Source: Eopsaltria australis (lineage: Eukaryota; Chordata; Aves; Passeriformes; Petroicidae). From it: 64,000 nt of DNA. Location of the stretch: the NCBI GenBank assembly GCA_034509425.1, contig JAVTVJ010011134.1, forward strand, positions 186,001 through 250,000, in the 5' to 3' direction. Below, piece after piece: positions 46,038 to 60,082 of this stretch. The position numbers and the translations under genes are program-made. Position 1 is the first letter of the stretch. Each line of letters opens with the position of its first letter. The notes under the pieces are model-generated. The model was given only the letters and a program-made list of their open reading frames with translations, did not search any database and had not been told where the DNA came from.

Positions 46038-49000
46038 ATCAACACCACAGATCAGCATCACTATTCTGCTTCCAAAAAAAGCCAAGGGAGGGGAGAAAAT
46101 GAGGGGAATTATCCCTGCAGGGTCACAGAAAGGCCTCTGCTGCTAATAAGTTTAATACTAACATTTGCACTGCTCTGAAGGTCACAGTTGGAAATACTGG
46201 GAAATCCTCTCGCCTCATGTTCCTGTCTGATTCCAGGGAATTTAATGCCAGCAGCAGGCTGGGCTTTCTCTCCTTGGACAGGGGCCACCATGCCCTGGAG
46301 GGCTCCTCCAGCTTTGAAGGTCACAGTAGACAAAGAGGGGGAAATTAAGCGTTTGTTACATGTGCTCCTTTTAAAGCACCTGCAGCTCCATACACAGCAC
46401 AATCTATCGAGTTAAACCCGACCAGCCCCACCAGAGAATGACACTGGAGTGACTGGCAGTACCAAAGTTTAGTGTGCAGGTGGCCAGACCCACCCAGAGA
46501 TGTTTTCAGCCAGCACAAAAATCAGCTTCAGCTGTACCCAGGCTCTCAGCTGGGCACATGCCACTGGTGGTGGCCTCTGCGGCCTCCCAGGGCTGGGCAT
46601 GGGTTTGGTGCTGAAGGCACACACGTGAGATCAGCTCCCTGCATTGAGGCAGGCACAGAACAAAGCCAACACTTTTCCTAGACATCACCTAATTGTGTTT
46701 GTGTCAGCAGGCTGCATTCATCATCTGCCAGCGGCCACAGGCAGCAGCTGCCTGCACGTCACCCTGCCCAGGCTCCGGTGACTGCTCCGAGTAATTCCAG
46801 CTGAGGACACCCTCCTGATGCCTCATTCTGCCTCACTCTGTTGACTGCACAGGTTCCTGTCCCAGCCCATGGCTGACTGGGATTCCCAAAACCTTTGCAA
46901 CCTGAAGGGACTGGCCAAAGCCACACACTGCCTGTCAGGCTGTCCTCGCTGTCGTCTCTGCGCCCAGGCTTCTTTGGGTTGATGTGCAGTCTTCCAGCAA
47001 CCCAGCAAAGAAAATAAATATTTTTTAATGCATCTCTAGGAGCCAGATGTGACCAGGGAGACCAACAGCTTACAGGTTGCTGATGCCAGCACCACAATTC
47101 CAATCCCCCTTAGAAGTCATCCATCATGGATACAGAAATCTTAAAATCTGATTTTCTCTCTGGGAAGACAGAACAGCAAACGTGACACCCAGAGCTGCAT
47201 GAAGGACATGGAGCCATTTCTTTTGTCCTGTTGCCCCTTGTTATCATCACAACAGCACAAAGGGAAGGGCAGGTTAAGCCACAAGGATTTGCTCCCAGCC
47301 CTTCTGGAACAATCCATGCCAAGCACAGCAGATGAGTGCTGGCGGTGGGTTTTTATAGCCACAGGAGCTGCTGGACAACGTCCCTGGCTCCCTCTTACTT
47401 GACAACCACCTGTTCCACAAAGCACCATGGAAATCACAGCTATTCCCAGACAGCCAGGTGCCCTGCCAGAACACAGAGCAGGGATCAGCAAGGCTGCACT
47501 GTTTGTGCTGCTGCAGCTCTAATTACATCTATTACAGAGAACCCTGCCAGGGACGAGACTCAGGGGCCAGAAGGATTCAGAGGAAGCAGCAGCTCCACCA
47601 CACTGACTCAGTCAGAGTCACTGCCTGACCCCCCCAGCCCTGTCTGCTCCTGCCCTCTGCTCCCCAGGTACAAACAGAAGTCTTTTCTCCTCTAACCCCA
47701 GGCTGGCCAAACTATTCAAACTACAGCAGCAAACAAACATCTTGAAAAAGTAATGAGTTCTCTCTCAGAATCCCTCATGTACCAACCTCAATTACTTCAT
47801 TCCTGACCAGCATTGTAGCTGCTATTTAAAGAAGGGAAAAGGCGCCCTGAGGTGGAGAAAACCTCAGGTGGAGCTGCAAGCTATAGTCAGGGAGGTCACA
47901 ATTTATTCTTCGCCTTTGATTCTTCACCTCGAGCCTGCCTCATGTACCACAGACAAGATCCAGGGTGATTTGGAATAAATACCTGTAGTCCATCCAGTTT
48001 CTTAACCTGCCACAGCCTGTGCTGGGCTTTGTTTTCAAAGCAAACTTCTCTGGGCTGGCCTAGAGAGGCTGAATGAAAGGACGAGATCGTTTCATTCTTG
48101 CTACAATTAAGGCTCAGCTGGGAACCACTCCAGTGTCACCCCGAGCCTATTTAGGACAAGCAGCAAACACCTCCCTGCCCTCTTCAGGACAACTTGCAAA
48201 TAAACGGGATGTCACACTGTAAGCCAGTTTAATTCTGAGCCCTGCACAGGGGATGGAGAGCAGAGATTCTTCCAATCCCATCCCACGCCAGGATGATGCA
48301 CAAGCTGCTCCTTCCTGCCCTGACCCATCCCTGGTGCCCCCAGTGAATTGGTTGGAGGGCAGGGGTGACCTGTGGGGCACACAGAGGGCACTGGCACTCC
48401 AGGAGAAATGGGGAAGGGAATAAAATGTTCAGAGAGAGAGAAATCTTGACTGTTGAGGGAGGAATCTCTGCAAGAAGCAGCCCAACTTATCATGCGGGGG
48501 TTGCTATGGCAACCCACCCAGTTAATGCTTCACAGGAGGAAAAAAAAATTTAAAAAGGCTGAAAAGGCTGGCACTTCTGCACAGGCACAACAAGACGAGG
48601 AGATAAAAATAATTTCAGTGCCCTGCCCCCACTAATCCCTCCCTGTTATGGTCCCTGAGGCTGGGATGGGGCGGTGGGAACAGAGCCCTGCGTGTCTGGG
48701 CTCTGTCTGCAGCTTCCTCTGCCATACCCATCACATCAGGCCCCTCCTGGCTGCCAGGGGACAGAGCAGAGCCAGCGCCACCATCAGCTGCTCCCAGACT
48801 GCCAGCCCAGCCCTCCAGGGCTCCTACAGCCAGCCCTGCACTCCCCAAACCTCAAAACTGAGACACCCTCTTTCTGCTCCTCACTGCTCCCCCCGAGCAG
48901 CCTCCAGTCAGGACGAAATGAGCAGAGCTTTGCAGAGGAGCCCCACAGGATAATGAACGCCAGTTTAGAGATGTTGGGTTTAATGGATGCAGGCACCCTT

Positions 49001-51090
49001 CCCACGTACTCCAACACCCATGAGACACAAATCCGTGGCAAGGGAGGGCTGCTCTGGTTCCTTTAGAGGGTGCCTGGGGGGTTAGAAAGGCTCATTCAGT
49101 TTTCTCTTTTCACTCTCAAGGTTTAGAATGAGTTCCCCATTTACCTGCCAACACCTGGATGCTCTGAATGTTCTAAAGCAGAGGCAGCTCCAGCTTTGTT
49201 CTTCACACACCTTTGCACCTTCATTTCCAGCTGATGTACAGATCTGATGCTGAGCACTTGTTCTGCAGTTTCCAGGTGCACCGGCCCCTTCCCACTGAAT
49301 ATTCCAGAGAGCAGATCCTCATTAATGCCGTAAGATGCAGGTCCCTAGAGTGTCCCTGCTGCCCAATGTGCTTTCCCCACATAAATAATCACCTGCATTT
49401 GTGATGCACCTTTTTTTTTATTTGCCAATCTACCTCCGCATGGAGTGCAACAGGCTGTGCATATACCCATGATTCCTGAAAGCTTAGCTCCATCCTGAGC
49501 AACCTCCGTGATTTCTGTCACACACACGCTGCAAGACCTCTCTCCATTAGATAGATTATGCTTGTCCTTGACTTACTGCTCTCCCTTCCTGCTTCCCCCG
49601 AGGGCCCACAAGTCACAGTCCCTTTGCCATCCTTCTCTTCCAGGCGTGTTCAACCTCCTCTCTTATCCTTGGCTCTGGGGATTGTTCTTCCATCAGGAAA
49701 AAGAACGAGAAGGGCTGGATTTCAGTGAGCCCTCCCCTCTGTGAGCAAGGAGTGGCTGCCCCTGCGAGCAGCCTGCCCTGCCTGTGAGCATTCCCTGCCC
49801 TCCAGAGCCAGGGAAATGCTTCCTCAAATGCAGAGCAGCCTCAAGTCAGGCAGAGCCTGCGCATGCACAGAACCCTGGCAGGGTCAGGGATTCCTTGGAA
49901 CAGCAGCCATGCTCCCAAGGCTGGGCTCACATTCCCCCTAACATGTCCAAGGAAAGCATGGATCACATTCCTGCATGTTGCTAACACATTATGGTCAGCA
50001 ATTAAATAAATCGTTTTTTAATTTATCCCCCAGACTCTCAATACAGGCTGTATTTAGAGGTGTGTTATTGTGCACATCCTGGAAATTCCAAGCCCTGGTG
50101 TCACTCCAGGTGCTTTTGGGCATTGTTTTCTGGGACTGGATGCCAAGAAAATCGAGCAGTGCCTGTGCACAGAGGGAAGGCTTTGTGTGCTGGAATTGCA
50201 GGGCTGCTTTATCCATCCCAGCCTAATGAGGTGGCACTTTCACAGATTTGCTTTTAGGCTCAGCTCGTTCACCTCGGAGCTGGCTGGAAACCCATTAGAG
50301 TGTCAGGTTGCCACACATATTCATTCACATCTGCTCATTTAATTTCAGGATTCTCGCTGCCTGTGAAACACACAAGTGCATCAATTATTCTACCTCTGTG
50401 TGACAATTGTGTTTTTGTGGAGGAAAGCTTGTTCAGCAAATGTTGCTGTCTTACCTTGGCTGCTGCTTTTCCTTAAACACGAATAAAGGAAATACAGCTA
50501 AATCTCTTCCAAGCTGTCATAAACATGGACATAAATCATCCCCACATCCCTTAAAAATCCAGGAGACATTGCAATGGAGATTTTTGGTCAGATGCCCCTT
50601 ATTGCTCTGAACAATCAAGTCCCCCATTGTGAAACAGAAACTTTCGGGGGTTTTGGCTTTGTTTTGCACCCTCCATCTGTGGGATTCCACCTTTGTCGTC
50701 CTCATAGCACATGGGCAGCATCTTTCATCTAAAATGGCAAACGCATTTGTAATAAATTACACAGCACAGAAGAGAGGGAGGAGGAAGGGAGGAGGAAGGG
50801 AGGAGGAAGGGAGGAGTTTTCCAGCTTAAATATGACAGAATTGAAAGGACTATTGTTTTCTGCCAGTGAGGAATATCACCCTGGTCATATCTAAAGTCGC
50901 TGTGCAAACCAGCAGAAGCGCCCCAGAGCTTTGAATCTGTAAAACGTCATTTTCTTTTCCCAAAACACCAATTTTTCAAAGGGAATTCCTTGTTGGCACT
51001 TTGGCATCTGAGCAGGCCCTTCCTCTTGGTTGGGTATTCTGCTGCAGTTTGCTTATTTTAGTGCTGATTTTATTAACTTTAAATGAAAAA
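46038..51090. other. Intergenic region upstream of SCN3B, no gene seen
   Basis: Open frames are short, overlapping and without motifs. A GGGAGGAGGAA purine repeat lies at about 50772-50815. I cannot support a gene or RNA here. Confidence 0.6.
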
Positions 51091-51098
51091 ACGGGGTG

Positions 51099-51200
51099 GG
51101 GGGGGGAAGGGAAGGGAAGGGAAGGGAAGGGAAGGGAAGGGAAGGGAAGGGAAGGGAAGGGAAGGGAAGGGAAGGGAAGGGAAGGGAAGGGAAGGGAAGG
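51099..51200. repeat. (GGGAA)n pentanucleotide microsatellite
   Basis: An uninterrupted run of about 19 GAAGG units (51106-51200) preceded by a G8-9 tract. It is pure purine on the + strand and pure pyrimidine on the - strand, a triplex-prone design. Confidence 0.95.
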
Positions 51201-51297
51201 CGTTCCTGGAGCGGTGCGATGCTGGCAAAGCCCGGCAGCATTCCCGCATTCCCGGCAGATAGCGCTGTGCCTCCGGGGCCAGCCGGGCTGCGCTCCG

Positions 51298-51456
51298 CGC
51301 CGGACACACCTCAGAACGGTGTCCCTGCCCTCCTCCTCCCGGCGGCTCCTGATGTCGCTGCTGTCCATTATCCACCTCAGAGCCGTGTCCCTGCCCTTCT
51401 CTTCTTCCCAGCTGGGTCTGGTGTCATTGCTGTTCATTATTCTCCTCAGAGAGCCC
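51298..51456. repeat. About 70-bp degenerate tandem repeat
   Basis: CACCTCAGAACGGTGTCCCTG... and CACCTCAGAGCCGTGTCCCTG... start two units of about 70 bp, each ending in GCTGT(C/T)CATTAT. A partial third begins CTCCTCAGAG. It immediately follows the GGGAA microsatellite. Confidence 0.75.
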
Positions 51457-54400
51457 CCGTTGCTCACAAGATGCTTTAACACAGCCCGGACTAAGGGCTC
51501 AACGCAGCCTTGTTAAATCCCAGGATTTAGTGACTGAGATCTTCAGCTGGAAGTCACTTCTCTAGGAAAATTCTTTAATTTATCTCCAAACAGCTGCAGT
51601 GTCTGCATCACACCCTTTCCCCAGTTTCTGTGAAATGCTACAGAAATACATCAATTCCCTTAAAAAAACCCAAATTCGGGGCACAAATCTACATTAAAAT
51701 GTCACATGACAACTAATCAGCTGCAGTAATTAATATGTAGTGAGCAAATGCAAATTGTCCCCTTTCAGGCCACAGATTTGAGCTTCTTGGTTTAACAAAG
51801 CCAAGAAAGGTCTGCAACAGAACAGCTCTGACACATCCTAAAAGCATCTGCCCATGAAGGACTTAAGTGATGCATCATCATCATCTCTGAGCAACCTTCA
51901 GGATTAGATTTCCACGGCACAATAAAAGCAGGAGGGATGCAGAAATTCCTCTCCAGCTGAGCCCTGGCATCCAATACCAGCCCTGCCCCTCTCCACGTGC
52001 TTGCCTGGCCGTTCTCTCCTTGCTCCTCCTGCTTCACCTCTCCCTCCCTCCCTTCTCAGGAATAACTCAATTCCCCCAGCAGAGCATCTAGAGCAGAGCC
52101 AGGAGTCAGGGAAATGCCTGGAGGTCAGCGAGGCTGCTGTTTCAAGGGCAGCTGGAACCAGGTCAGCTCCTTTTGGCCAGGACTAAAAATTGGTGCCGGC
52201 TGCCAGCGATGTGTGGGGGATGAATCAAGGGATGCAGGAGCGTTCCCGGCCCTGATGGTGCCGTGATTGCCGGCCCTGCCCCAGAATTAACACCGACAAA
52301 ATCACCCTTTTGGGTGGTACTTTGGAAAAACAGAGCTTCCTTCTGGCGCTGGAGATGCTCCAGGACAAAGGGACGCTGGGATGGTCAGTGCTGATCACGC
52401 TGATACGCAGAGAAATGCAGAATATCAGCACCACACTCCCAGAACGATGTTACTGTGAGTAAAAATTCCTACTAATGGGGAAAAAAGTTTTGTTTTTGCC
52501 ATCCTGAGAGAATGAATTTTATCTGCTACTTTCATAACATTTTCTTTATTCTAATACTGAGTTAAAGGCAAACCCAGGACATTACGCATATGTTTGAATT
52601 ATCAAAATGGAAACCATTCGGGCCGAAATATCTTTTTCTTCCCTGCTTGTATAGATTCAGCACCAAAGAATCCTTCAGCAGGTGTAACCAGCCAGTGAGA
52701 ACAGCTGAGCCTTGACAGAGAGCCACACTGATGGTGTCAGAGCACAATTAAATATATTTACACTGATAAATCTTTCACATAAAAGTGGATATCTTGGGAG
52801 CATCCACAGGGCCACAGATGCCCAGGAACAATGTGGTGAAAGGTCACTGGTGTGACCCACTGAGCACAGCCATTCCCATTCCAGTGGCACTACACAGCCA
52901 CCAGCAGGACAGGAGTTATTCAATCTTGACCATTCCTGCACTCAGGATGCTCACAGCACATGGACAGCACCTAATACAGAGCTTCTTCATGCAGAGCAAG
53001 CAATCCTTGATTACAAACTTTTCTGGAAGTACACTTTTAATTGGAAAATTCCAGATATTTTATATTATCCAGGCTTTTCTGCACAGGATCAGAAGAGCAA
53101 TACTGGGAGGCTGAGGGAGGCAGAGCTCAGAACTCTCAGGGATGGTGAGCATACCACAATAGGGTGTCCACTTTTTGTCACAATTGTGTTTGAACAAAGC
53201 CTTTGGTGGGAGATTTTTTAAAAATTACCTTTTACTATCAAATACATTAACTTTATGCCAGGAATTTTGTTACAGAAAGAGTCAAGCAATGAACTCTAAA
53301 GGAGAGATGTGCTCAGACAGCTGCACTGAGTGTGATCTGTTTGTCTGGCAAGGATCAGGTTCTCATCTCCTGCATGGAACCCTTGTCCAGGTGCTCCAAC
53401 ACAGAAGGCAACTGCCTCCCTGCTCCTGGACAAAAGCCCTTCCTCCTCCTCCCTGCCACCCTGATGCAAATGAGACCAGGAATGGCACTTCCCAAGAAAG
53501 GTGTTCTACAAAAAGCCTTTTCCTCAGGTACCACAGGCATTGCCACACCTTCCCAGCATCTCAGGGCAGCAACACCCAAACAAATATCAACACTGGCTGT
53601 TTCTGTGAGAGCTGAGGCAATAAAGCACATTAAAGGCACAAGGATGAAGCCATTTGTGAGGCAGCAGCAGCAAAAAAACTTCACACATCCTCAAGAAAAG
53701 CTGGGAGCTCATCTCAGTTTACACAGAAATGTGCTTCCTCTAAAATGCCAGAGAGCTCCTCAGCTGGAATAAAGAGCATTAAGTATTAAGAGTATTAAGG
53801 ATGATTTTCCTTTCCCAGCTACTCCAGGGTCTATAAATACTGAATTTGAAATATAGAGGCAACACAGACAAGGAAGGTCAGTGCTGCTCCTCCTCCTGGG
53901 TTCTGTGGGCACTGGGTGCACGTCCATCCATAAAACAATAAATTCCTTTACCTCCTGGTGTCAAGCCCTCCCTTCCAGGAGGAAGAGTGGGTAACTCAAG
54001 GTGACGTGATTTGCTCAAGGCCAGATGTTAAACCTGCGCTGGGGTGAGGGCCCTGCACTTCCCGTTTCCTGCTGTAATGAGCAGTTTATGGCACCTCCAC
54101 CCCTGCAGTGACCCCCATTCCTTCACTGCTGCCCCGTGACCACACCAGAGCTGCTTTAGCAATCCGAGTCCTTCCCTTCCCTCATTCATCTGGCCCAGCA
54201 GAACCTCCTCACCTCATTTCCCTCTCTAGGCAGAGCTTTGCAGGCTCTTCCCCACCTCACAGCACACTCCTGGAGCATACAGGAACCAGCACACAGCAGG
54301 GCGCTCTTTAGTGCTTTAAACTGCTGAAAACCTTTGCCTTTTTAACTTCAGAGAGTCCTTCACTGACTGTGTTCCAGCACTAAAATCAGCTTTCCTCTTG

Positions 54401-57400
54401 GCAATACATTCCATTGCGGGTTTTTTGTCCTCTTCCCATGCTTCTTGAGGCATCAAATCACCTGCATTTCATGATTTTCAAGTCACTAAACGTGCAAATA
54501 GCCACAATTCTCTATCATCTGACTCAATGCCCTGCTTATTTAGTGCTTTCCAACAAAAAATGCTCATCAGGCAGCTTGAAACACATCCCACAACTGGCAC
54601 TCAGCACAGAGTGGAGAGAGGCTGGCCCCAAGTCTGGGAATCCGTAGCATGATTCCAAAGCCAGGCTGAGGTTTTTCAGGAAGATCTGCCACAGCCAGGA
54701 GCATTTCCAGCAGAATATAGATCCTCCTGTGGGTTATTTTAATCTCAAAACCAAAATGCTGCCTTGGGAGGTTCATCCAGGACCCGACAAGGTTATGAGG
54801 AGGAGCTGCCTCCTTGTCCTGTCCTGGTTTTGATCCAAGTATTGACATTCCCACCAAAGGATTATGCTCATGCTGGCAGTGGCAGCATTTCCTCATCCAT
54901 AGAAACTCTATCCCAGAAAAAAACTGATTTCAGCTCACTTGGGAGAGCCCAACCCAAACCCCAGCCCTGTCTGGCCCAGCAGATCTCGGGTTTAGCCATG
55001 GAAAATACCTGCCATTAATCAGAGTAGCAAAACTCCCCAGCTGCACGAGAACATTGCCAGTTCATAATTCCTCATCTCCAGCTGGTTTAGAGCTAATTTA
55101 AAACCACTTTCTTAAAAAAATTATGCTGATCCATTCAATGTAATTATTAAGAATTTTAAAAACATAATTCAGTTTTGATTCCACCAACTTGTATTTCATG
55201 GGGTGGCTCTAAATTCCTGAAAAAATCTCCCTGTACACCAAAATACAAACTCTTTTCATCTCCAAATGACAGTGCCACCAGATTGGATGTGCCAAACTGC
55301 ATCCAAGAGCTGAGCAGCTGCTGAGAGGTAACTTCAGAAGGCAAAAAAAACCAGCAGAGAGAGACGTGACTAAAGCAGGCTGTGGGAGAAGGCAGAATTC
55401 CTGCTGAGGAGAAGCTTCTGGAGGCATGGAAAAGACCTCAACACTCGCCTCAGCAGCAGGAAAGGGTTCTTGGCAAAGGAGCTGTTTTTAGCCTCTAATG
55501 GTCTCAAGCCAGCTTTGGCTTCCATTGGAATTTCCTCCTGCAACCCCAACAAAGCTCCCCAGCCTTTGCCTGGAGCCACTCACAGGTGCTGCAGGTTCCT
55601 GTTTTCAGTGCAGCTGGAGGAAGTGGGGAGGAAGCACCAGCATTCCCACAATCCCATCACCAGCTAGCTGGGATTTATCACCCACCTGCCTCACGTGGCT
55701 GGGAATGCTTTCCATGAGGAGGCAGCTGGCAAACAGCTCTGAAATAGGGCACAGGGATGAGCAGCAGGGCAGAGATGGCAGAAACCCCACTGCCGGCAGG
55801 ATTTCAAACACAGAACCTACATGCTCTGGTCCCGTGGGGTTGTTTAACCCTTTCCACATCTCCAGTTTTTCCAGGGAAATTGATAATTTTCTTTTTGAAA
55901 GCAAACTGATAATTTGCTTTTTCTTCCAGCAAGTTCTCCAGAGGCATCCTGATCCCCCCAAATCCAAGCCACTCTCACCACCCCTGTTGAGCTGCTCCTT
56001 TTTCCCATTTTCCCGTTTCTCCCTCACTGCTTGCAGGCAGGGTTTTTTCCCAAGTCCTGAATTTGCAATCCACCCCTTTATCCTTGAGGTTTAACAACCT
56101 GCACAGCCCAAGGTTTTGTTCAGAGTCAGCAGGAGACAAATTAGTCTTATGGCAATGAGCTCTGTAGGTGTGACAGGATTTATGGCACTGAGACAGTGAC
56201 CAGACCATGGAGTAAATCCCCACAGGGTCACAGGAGATCCCTGGAGGCAGAAGAGCATTCCCAGGGAGGCAAACATCTTGGAACTGGGCTGAATTTCCAG
56301 GAAGAAGGGAGGGAAGATACAGAGAAGCAAAGAATCAGGCATGGAATTCAAAAATTAGGAGGCAGCACTGTGGTCTGGGCCACGCTTCAAGGCAGCCTCT
56401 GCTGGAATCAATGCCAAAAAAATGCCCAAATCTCATCTCTCCTCAGGAAAAAGGCTCAGAAAACCCCTGTGGGACAGATTTTAACCAGTAAGAGAGCCCT
56501 GAATCAGTGCCCTGAGTCCAGTGCAGGTGCTGGCAGCCCTGGCAAGCCCCGAGGAAGGGATGATGCCATTCCCAGACATGCACAGACTGGGAGGCCAAGT
56601 TGTGCTGTTAATTGACTTGTAAAGCAAGAACTGAAAGTAGGTCAGCAGGCAGGACACCCCAAAGGTGGAGAGAACCATCCTGCAGTCCCTCCTTCCAGCA
56701 GGGTTCTGCCTGATGGTTCTGACTGAAGGTTCTGCATCAGCAGAGCTGATTTTTAATGAAAAACCAGAAACTGCTCAAGCCCGAGGCTGCAGTTTTCTCC
56801 CACAGGCAATTCAGGAAAAAAAGGAAGATGTTCACACTCCACTTCCTGGGGGCCCCAGGCAGAGGCATGGAACCAACCCAGCCTCAAAACTGGATCAAAA
56901 ATCAGCCCCGCGTGCAGCAAAGCAGAGATTAAAACATCAGATCCAGCCCAGCACTCACAGCTTTAAGCTATTCTTCCTGAGTGTCCTACATAACAAACCC
57001 AAACAAATTAAAGCATGAGTAATGAAAAGGTAGGAGGTGGCAAGGCTTGTTTTGGTTCAGGAAAGGATTCCCATCCCTTGCTTGGAATCTAAATTAGATT
57101 CAATTTAGATTAGAGTGAGGCAAGGCCAAATTCCCCTGATGAATGAGCTGCTGCAGTAAATCACTCAGATTTTGCATCCATTCCTTAACAAACATATTTT
57201 TATTTTTCATTCTTCTCCTTTTGTTTGTGATCCTGTCAGCCCTATGCCAGGGCCCTGCTCCTCTGGGTTAGGATATCCCTCTTCATCTCCCTCAGAACGG
57301 GAAGAATTCATTTGCTGTCTGCTAGGGAGAGAAGGTGTTCTTAGCCTGATAAGTGGATTATCTCCATAAACAAGCTCGGTAATGCAACAAACCCCACACA

Positions 57401-58440
57401 CTCCCAAAACCAAAGGAATCCATCACAAGCAGGGATGTGACATCCAAAAGTGAAAGCTCCCTCTGCTGCACAGCACACCCAATGTTACAGCCAGGCCCTT
57501 GCTGGAGCAAAAATCCAGTGAAAATGCACAGAATTAAATCCATATTCCGGCTTGTCATGGCTGCAAATGGATCTGTGAACTCATAGCAGCATTTGAAGGG
57601 TCACATGTGATTTCTGTATGTGATTTCTCTTCCAGATGAAGAGTGTCAGAGAGTCTAGAAATAGAAAAACAGGAAAGATATCAGGAGTGCAGCATGAGAA
57701 CACCCCAAAAAAAGACGGGAATAGGGGAAATGGAGTCATCCACCTCCAGGACCTGGGCACTGCCCAACCTTTATCCATTTGCTGCAGCCCAGGCTTGGGA
57801 TTTTCACTCTGCACCCCACAGATTATCCCTGGAGATGTCAGAGATAACGAGATCCAGCCCCTCTCAAGAGGAACCAGCAACATGCAGCAACTTAAAATAG
57901 AAACTGGACTGAAACTCTTCAGCCTCTGAGTCACCCCCAGAGGAAACCAAGCAGGTGTAAATCAGAACCTTGGACCTGACAGACCTTCAGGTGCCACCTG
58001 CTGCTGCAGGAAAGGGACTCATTAATTTCAGAGTTGCCAGGACCTGATTTACAGCTCGGCTGGTAGGGTTTGTGTGGACCCAAGGCTGCTGCTGACATGT
58101 CTTGCAGGAGGCTGGAGAGCTGGAAAGCTGCTGGCTCCTAATTTGAGTCCACAACCAAGTGCCTGAGGTAACTGAGATTGTTTGGTACAAGGCAGGGACT
58201 TCTCCAGGGATAATCTCTGTCCCTGATGGTTCAGAATGAAACTGCTTTGTTTCACTGGCCCATCTTCCTTTGGAACCACTCTAATTCCTGCCTCTTCCTC
58301 AGAGAAGCCAATTTCACAAAGGGCAGCTGCGGAAACATGGAGCTTTCATTTTTACTGCTTGCCTTGTGCTTAAACATGCTCCCTTAGGCAGAACCAGCCC
58401 ATTCATCATCCTGATGAGAAGAAATAACCAGAATTACTTC
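51457..58440. other. Intergenic region, no gene seen
   Basis: About 7 kb without recognisable exons, RNA genes or clear transposons. Confidence 0.6.
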
Positions 58441-59600
58441 TCAGAGTACAAGACAATCCCCACAGGACTGGTAATTTATTAAGCCCGATTTTCTTTATTA
58501 TGCAATTTTCCTTTTCTGAACTTTGCAAAGCTGTTTCACTGCTGTGTCCCAGCCTTTGTTTCCAGCATTGCATTTAATTCCTCCTTTCTGCTGTTTGGTT
58601 TCACGTGGTGTTAAAATTACTCTCATTTTGTAGTATCACTTCAGTGGCTGAATAAAATCCTTCAGGGTGATACTGCAAGACAGCAGTATCTGAAGGCAAT
58701 GCTGATTTTTGTGCAATAACCTGATAAAAGCAGACATTGTTCCAAGGAGCTGTTCTCTTGAAAGGATGCCCAGAAACTTCTGAAAATATGAATCTTAAAA
58801 TATATTTTGTTGAAGAGTAATCTGCTTCCAAATGATGCAGCAGCCTGAACTCCCACATGTTGGGATGGCAGTGCCAAGTAGTGTGAATTTTCAGGGTACT
58901 GAAACAGCTAAATTGAAACTATTATTCTGTGCACATGAAATATTGAAGTATCTGACTTGCCTTACAAGGAGGAAAACACTGCCTCGTGTATTTTAATTTG
59001 TTGTGATTACAGTTTTCATAGAAAAGAGGAATAATAATACATATTTCGGAACTTTTTTAGTCATCCCACTGCACTCTCTGTGCTGCTCTGCAATTTCAAA
59101 CAATCACAAGGAGATAAAGATGGAGTTTATCATTGCTGAGAAGTGCACGGTTCATGCCCAATAAATCCCTGGTTCAGTAACTGAGCTGTGCATTTAAATT
59201 CAAATTTAAATGGATGTCGGCATCAAGGGTGAAAACCCAAACACTGCAACCCTCATGACAAAGAGCTCACATGGAATTAACCACAGGCACGGCTGTTTCT
59301 GTGGCTTTTGGGGCATTTTGTGGAATCAGGATCCCAAAATGCTGCGCATTCCTCTCCTCTGAGTTTTCTGACCCCACTGCAACGCAGATTTCTGATCCAA
59401 TCCCGTATTTTACACTCATCCCAAATGCCTGCCTGCCTCATTAGCAAGCGAGGGCGAGCTGCAGGGGCAGCCAGCCCATTTATCATTTGCTTTTCAGCGC
59501 TGCCTTCACGTTCTCAGAGTGCTGTGCAAACACCAATTAGAGCCGGGAGGCAGCGGGGCTGATTAACCCCGGGGCTGATTAAAGCCGGCACGGCTCTGCT
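58440..59600. promoter_or_regulatory. Candidate distal regulatory block
   Basis: An AT-richer block unlike its flanks, with no repeat I recognise. It contains an imperfect hairpin (58659-58696), a 22-bp palindrome (59191-59212), CCAATTAG, and a duplicated GGGGCTGATTAA (59555 and 59571). A function such as an SCN3B enhancer is inference from composition and motif density only. Confidence 0.3.
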
Positions 59601-60082
59601 GGGACCGTGCTGTCTCCAGCTCCCAAATCTGCTGCAGCTCCGTCCCTGCCGGCCCCCAGCCCTGCCCTGTGACACCCACAGCACCCTCACACTGCCCTGG
59701 GAAGTGTCTGCAGTCAGACCCTCTCAATAATCACCAAAATTCATTTCCAAAAAGCATCAAAACTGTACACTTCGCACCACCCCGATTCTTGTGCTGCATG
59801 GGAGCTCTACAGGAGCAGCAAGGGAAACAAAACAAAGCTCATTTGACAACATAACTCAGTTACCCCCTGCTTTTCCCAGATTTTCCCAGGTTTATCAAGA
59901 GCATGAACATCCTTTGCACCTCACAGTCCTTCTCCTTATCAAACTCAGATTATCTCCTGTAACTCTGTTCACACTTTTGACTCCTCTCTTCTACTCCCAA
60001 AGCAATGGAGCCCGTGGCATTTGTCCCAGGACAGGAACAATCTCCTGCACAGTGGCAACCACTCTGTTTGTTTTCCTTCTCG

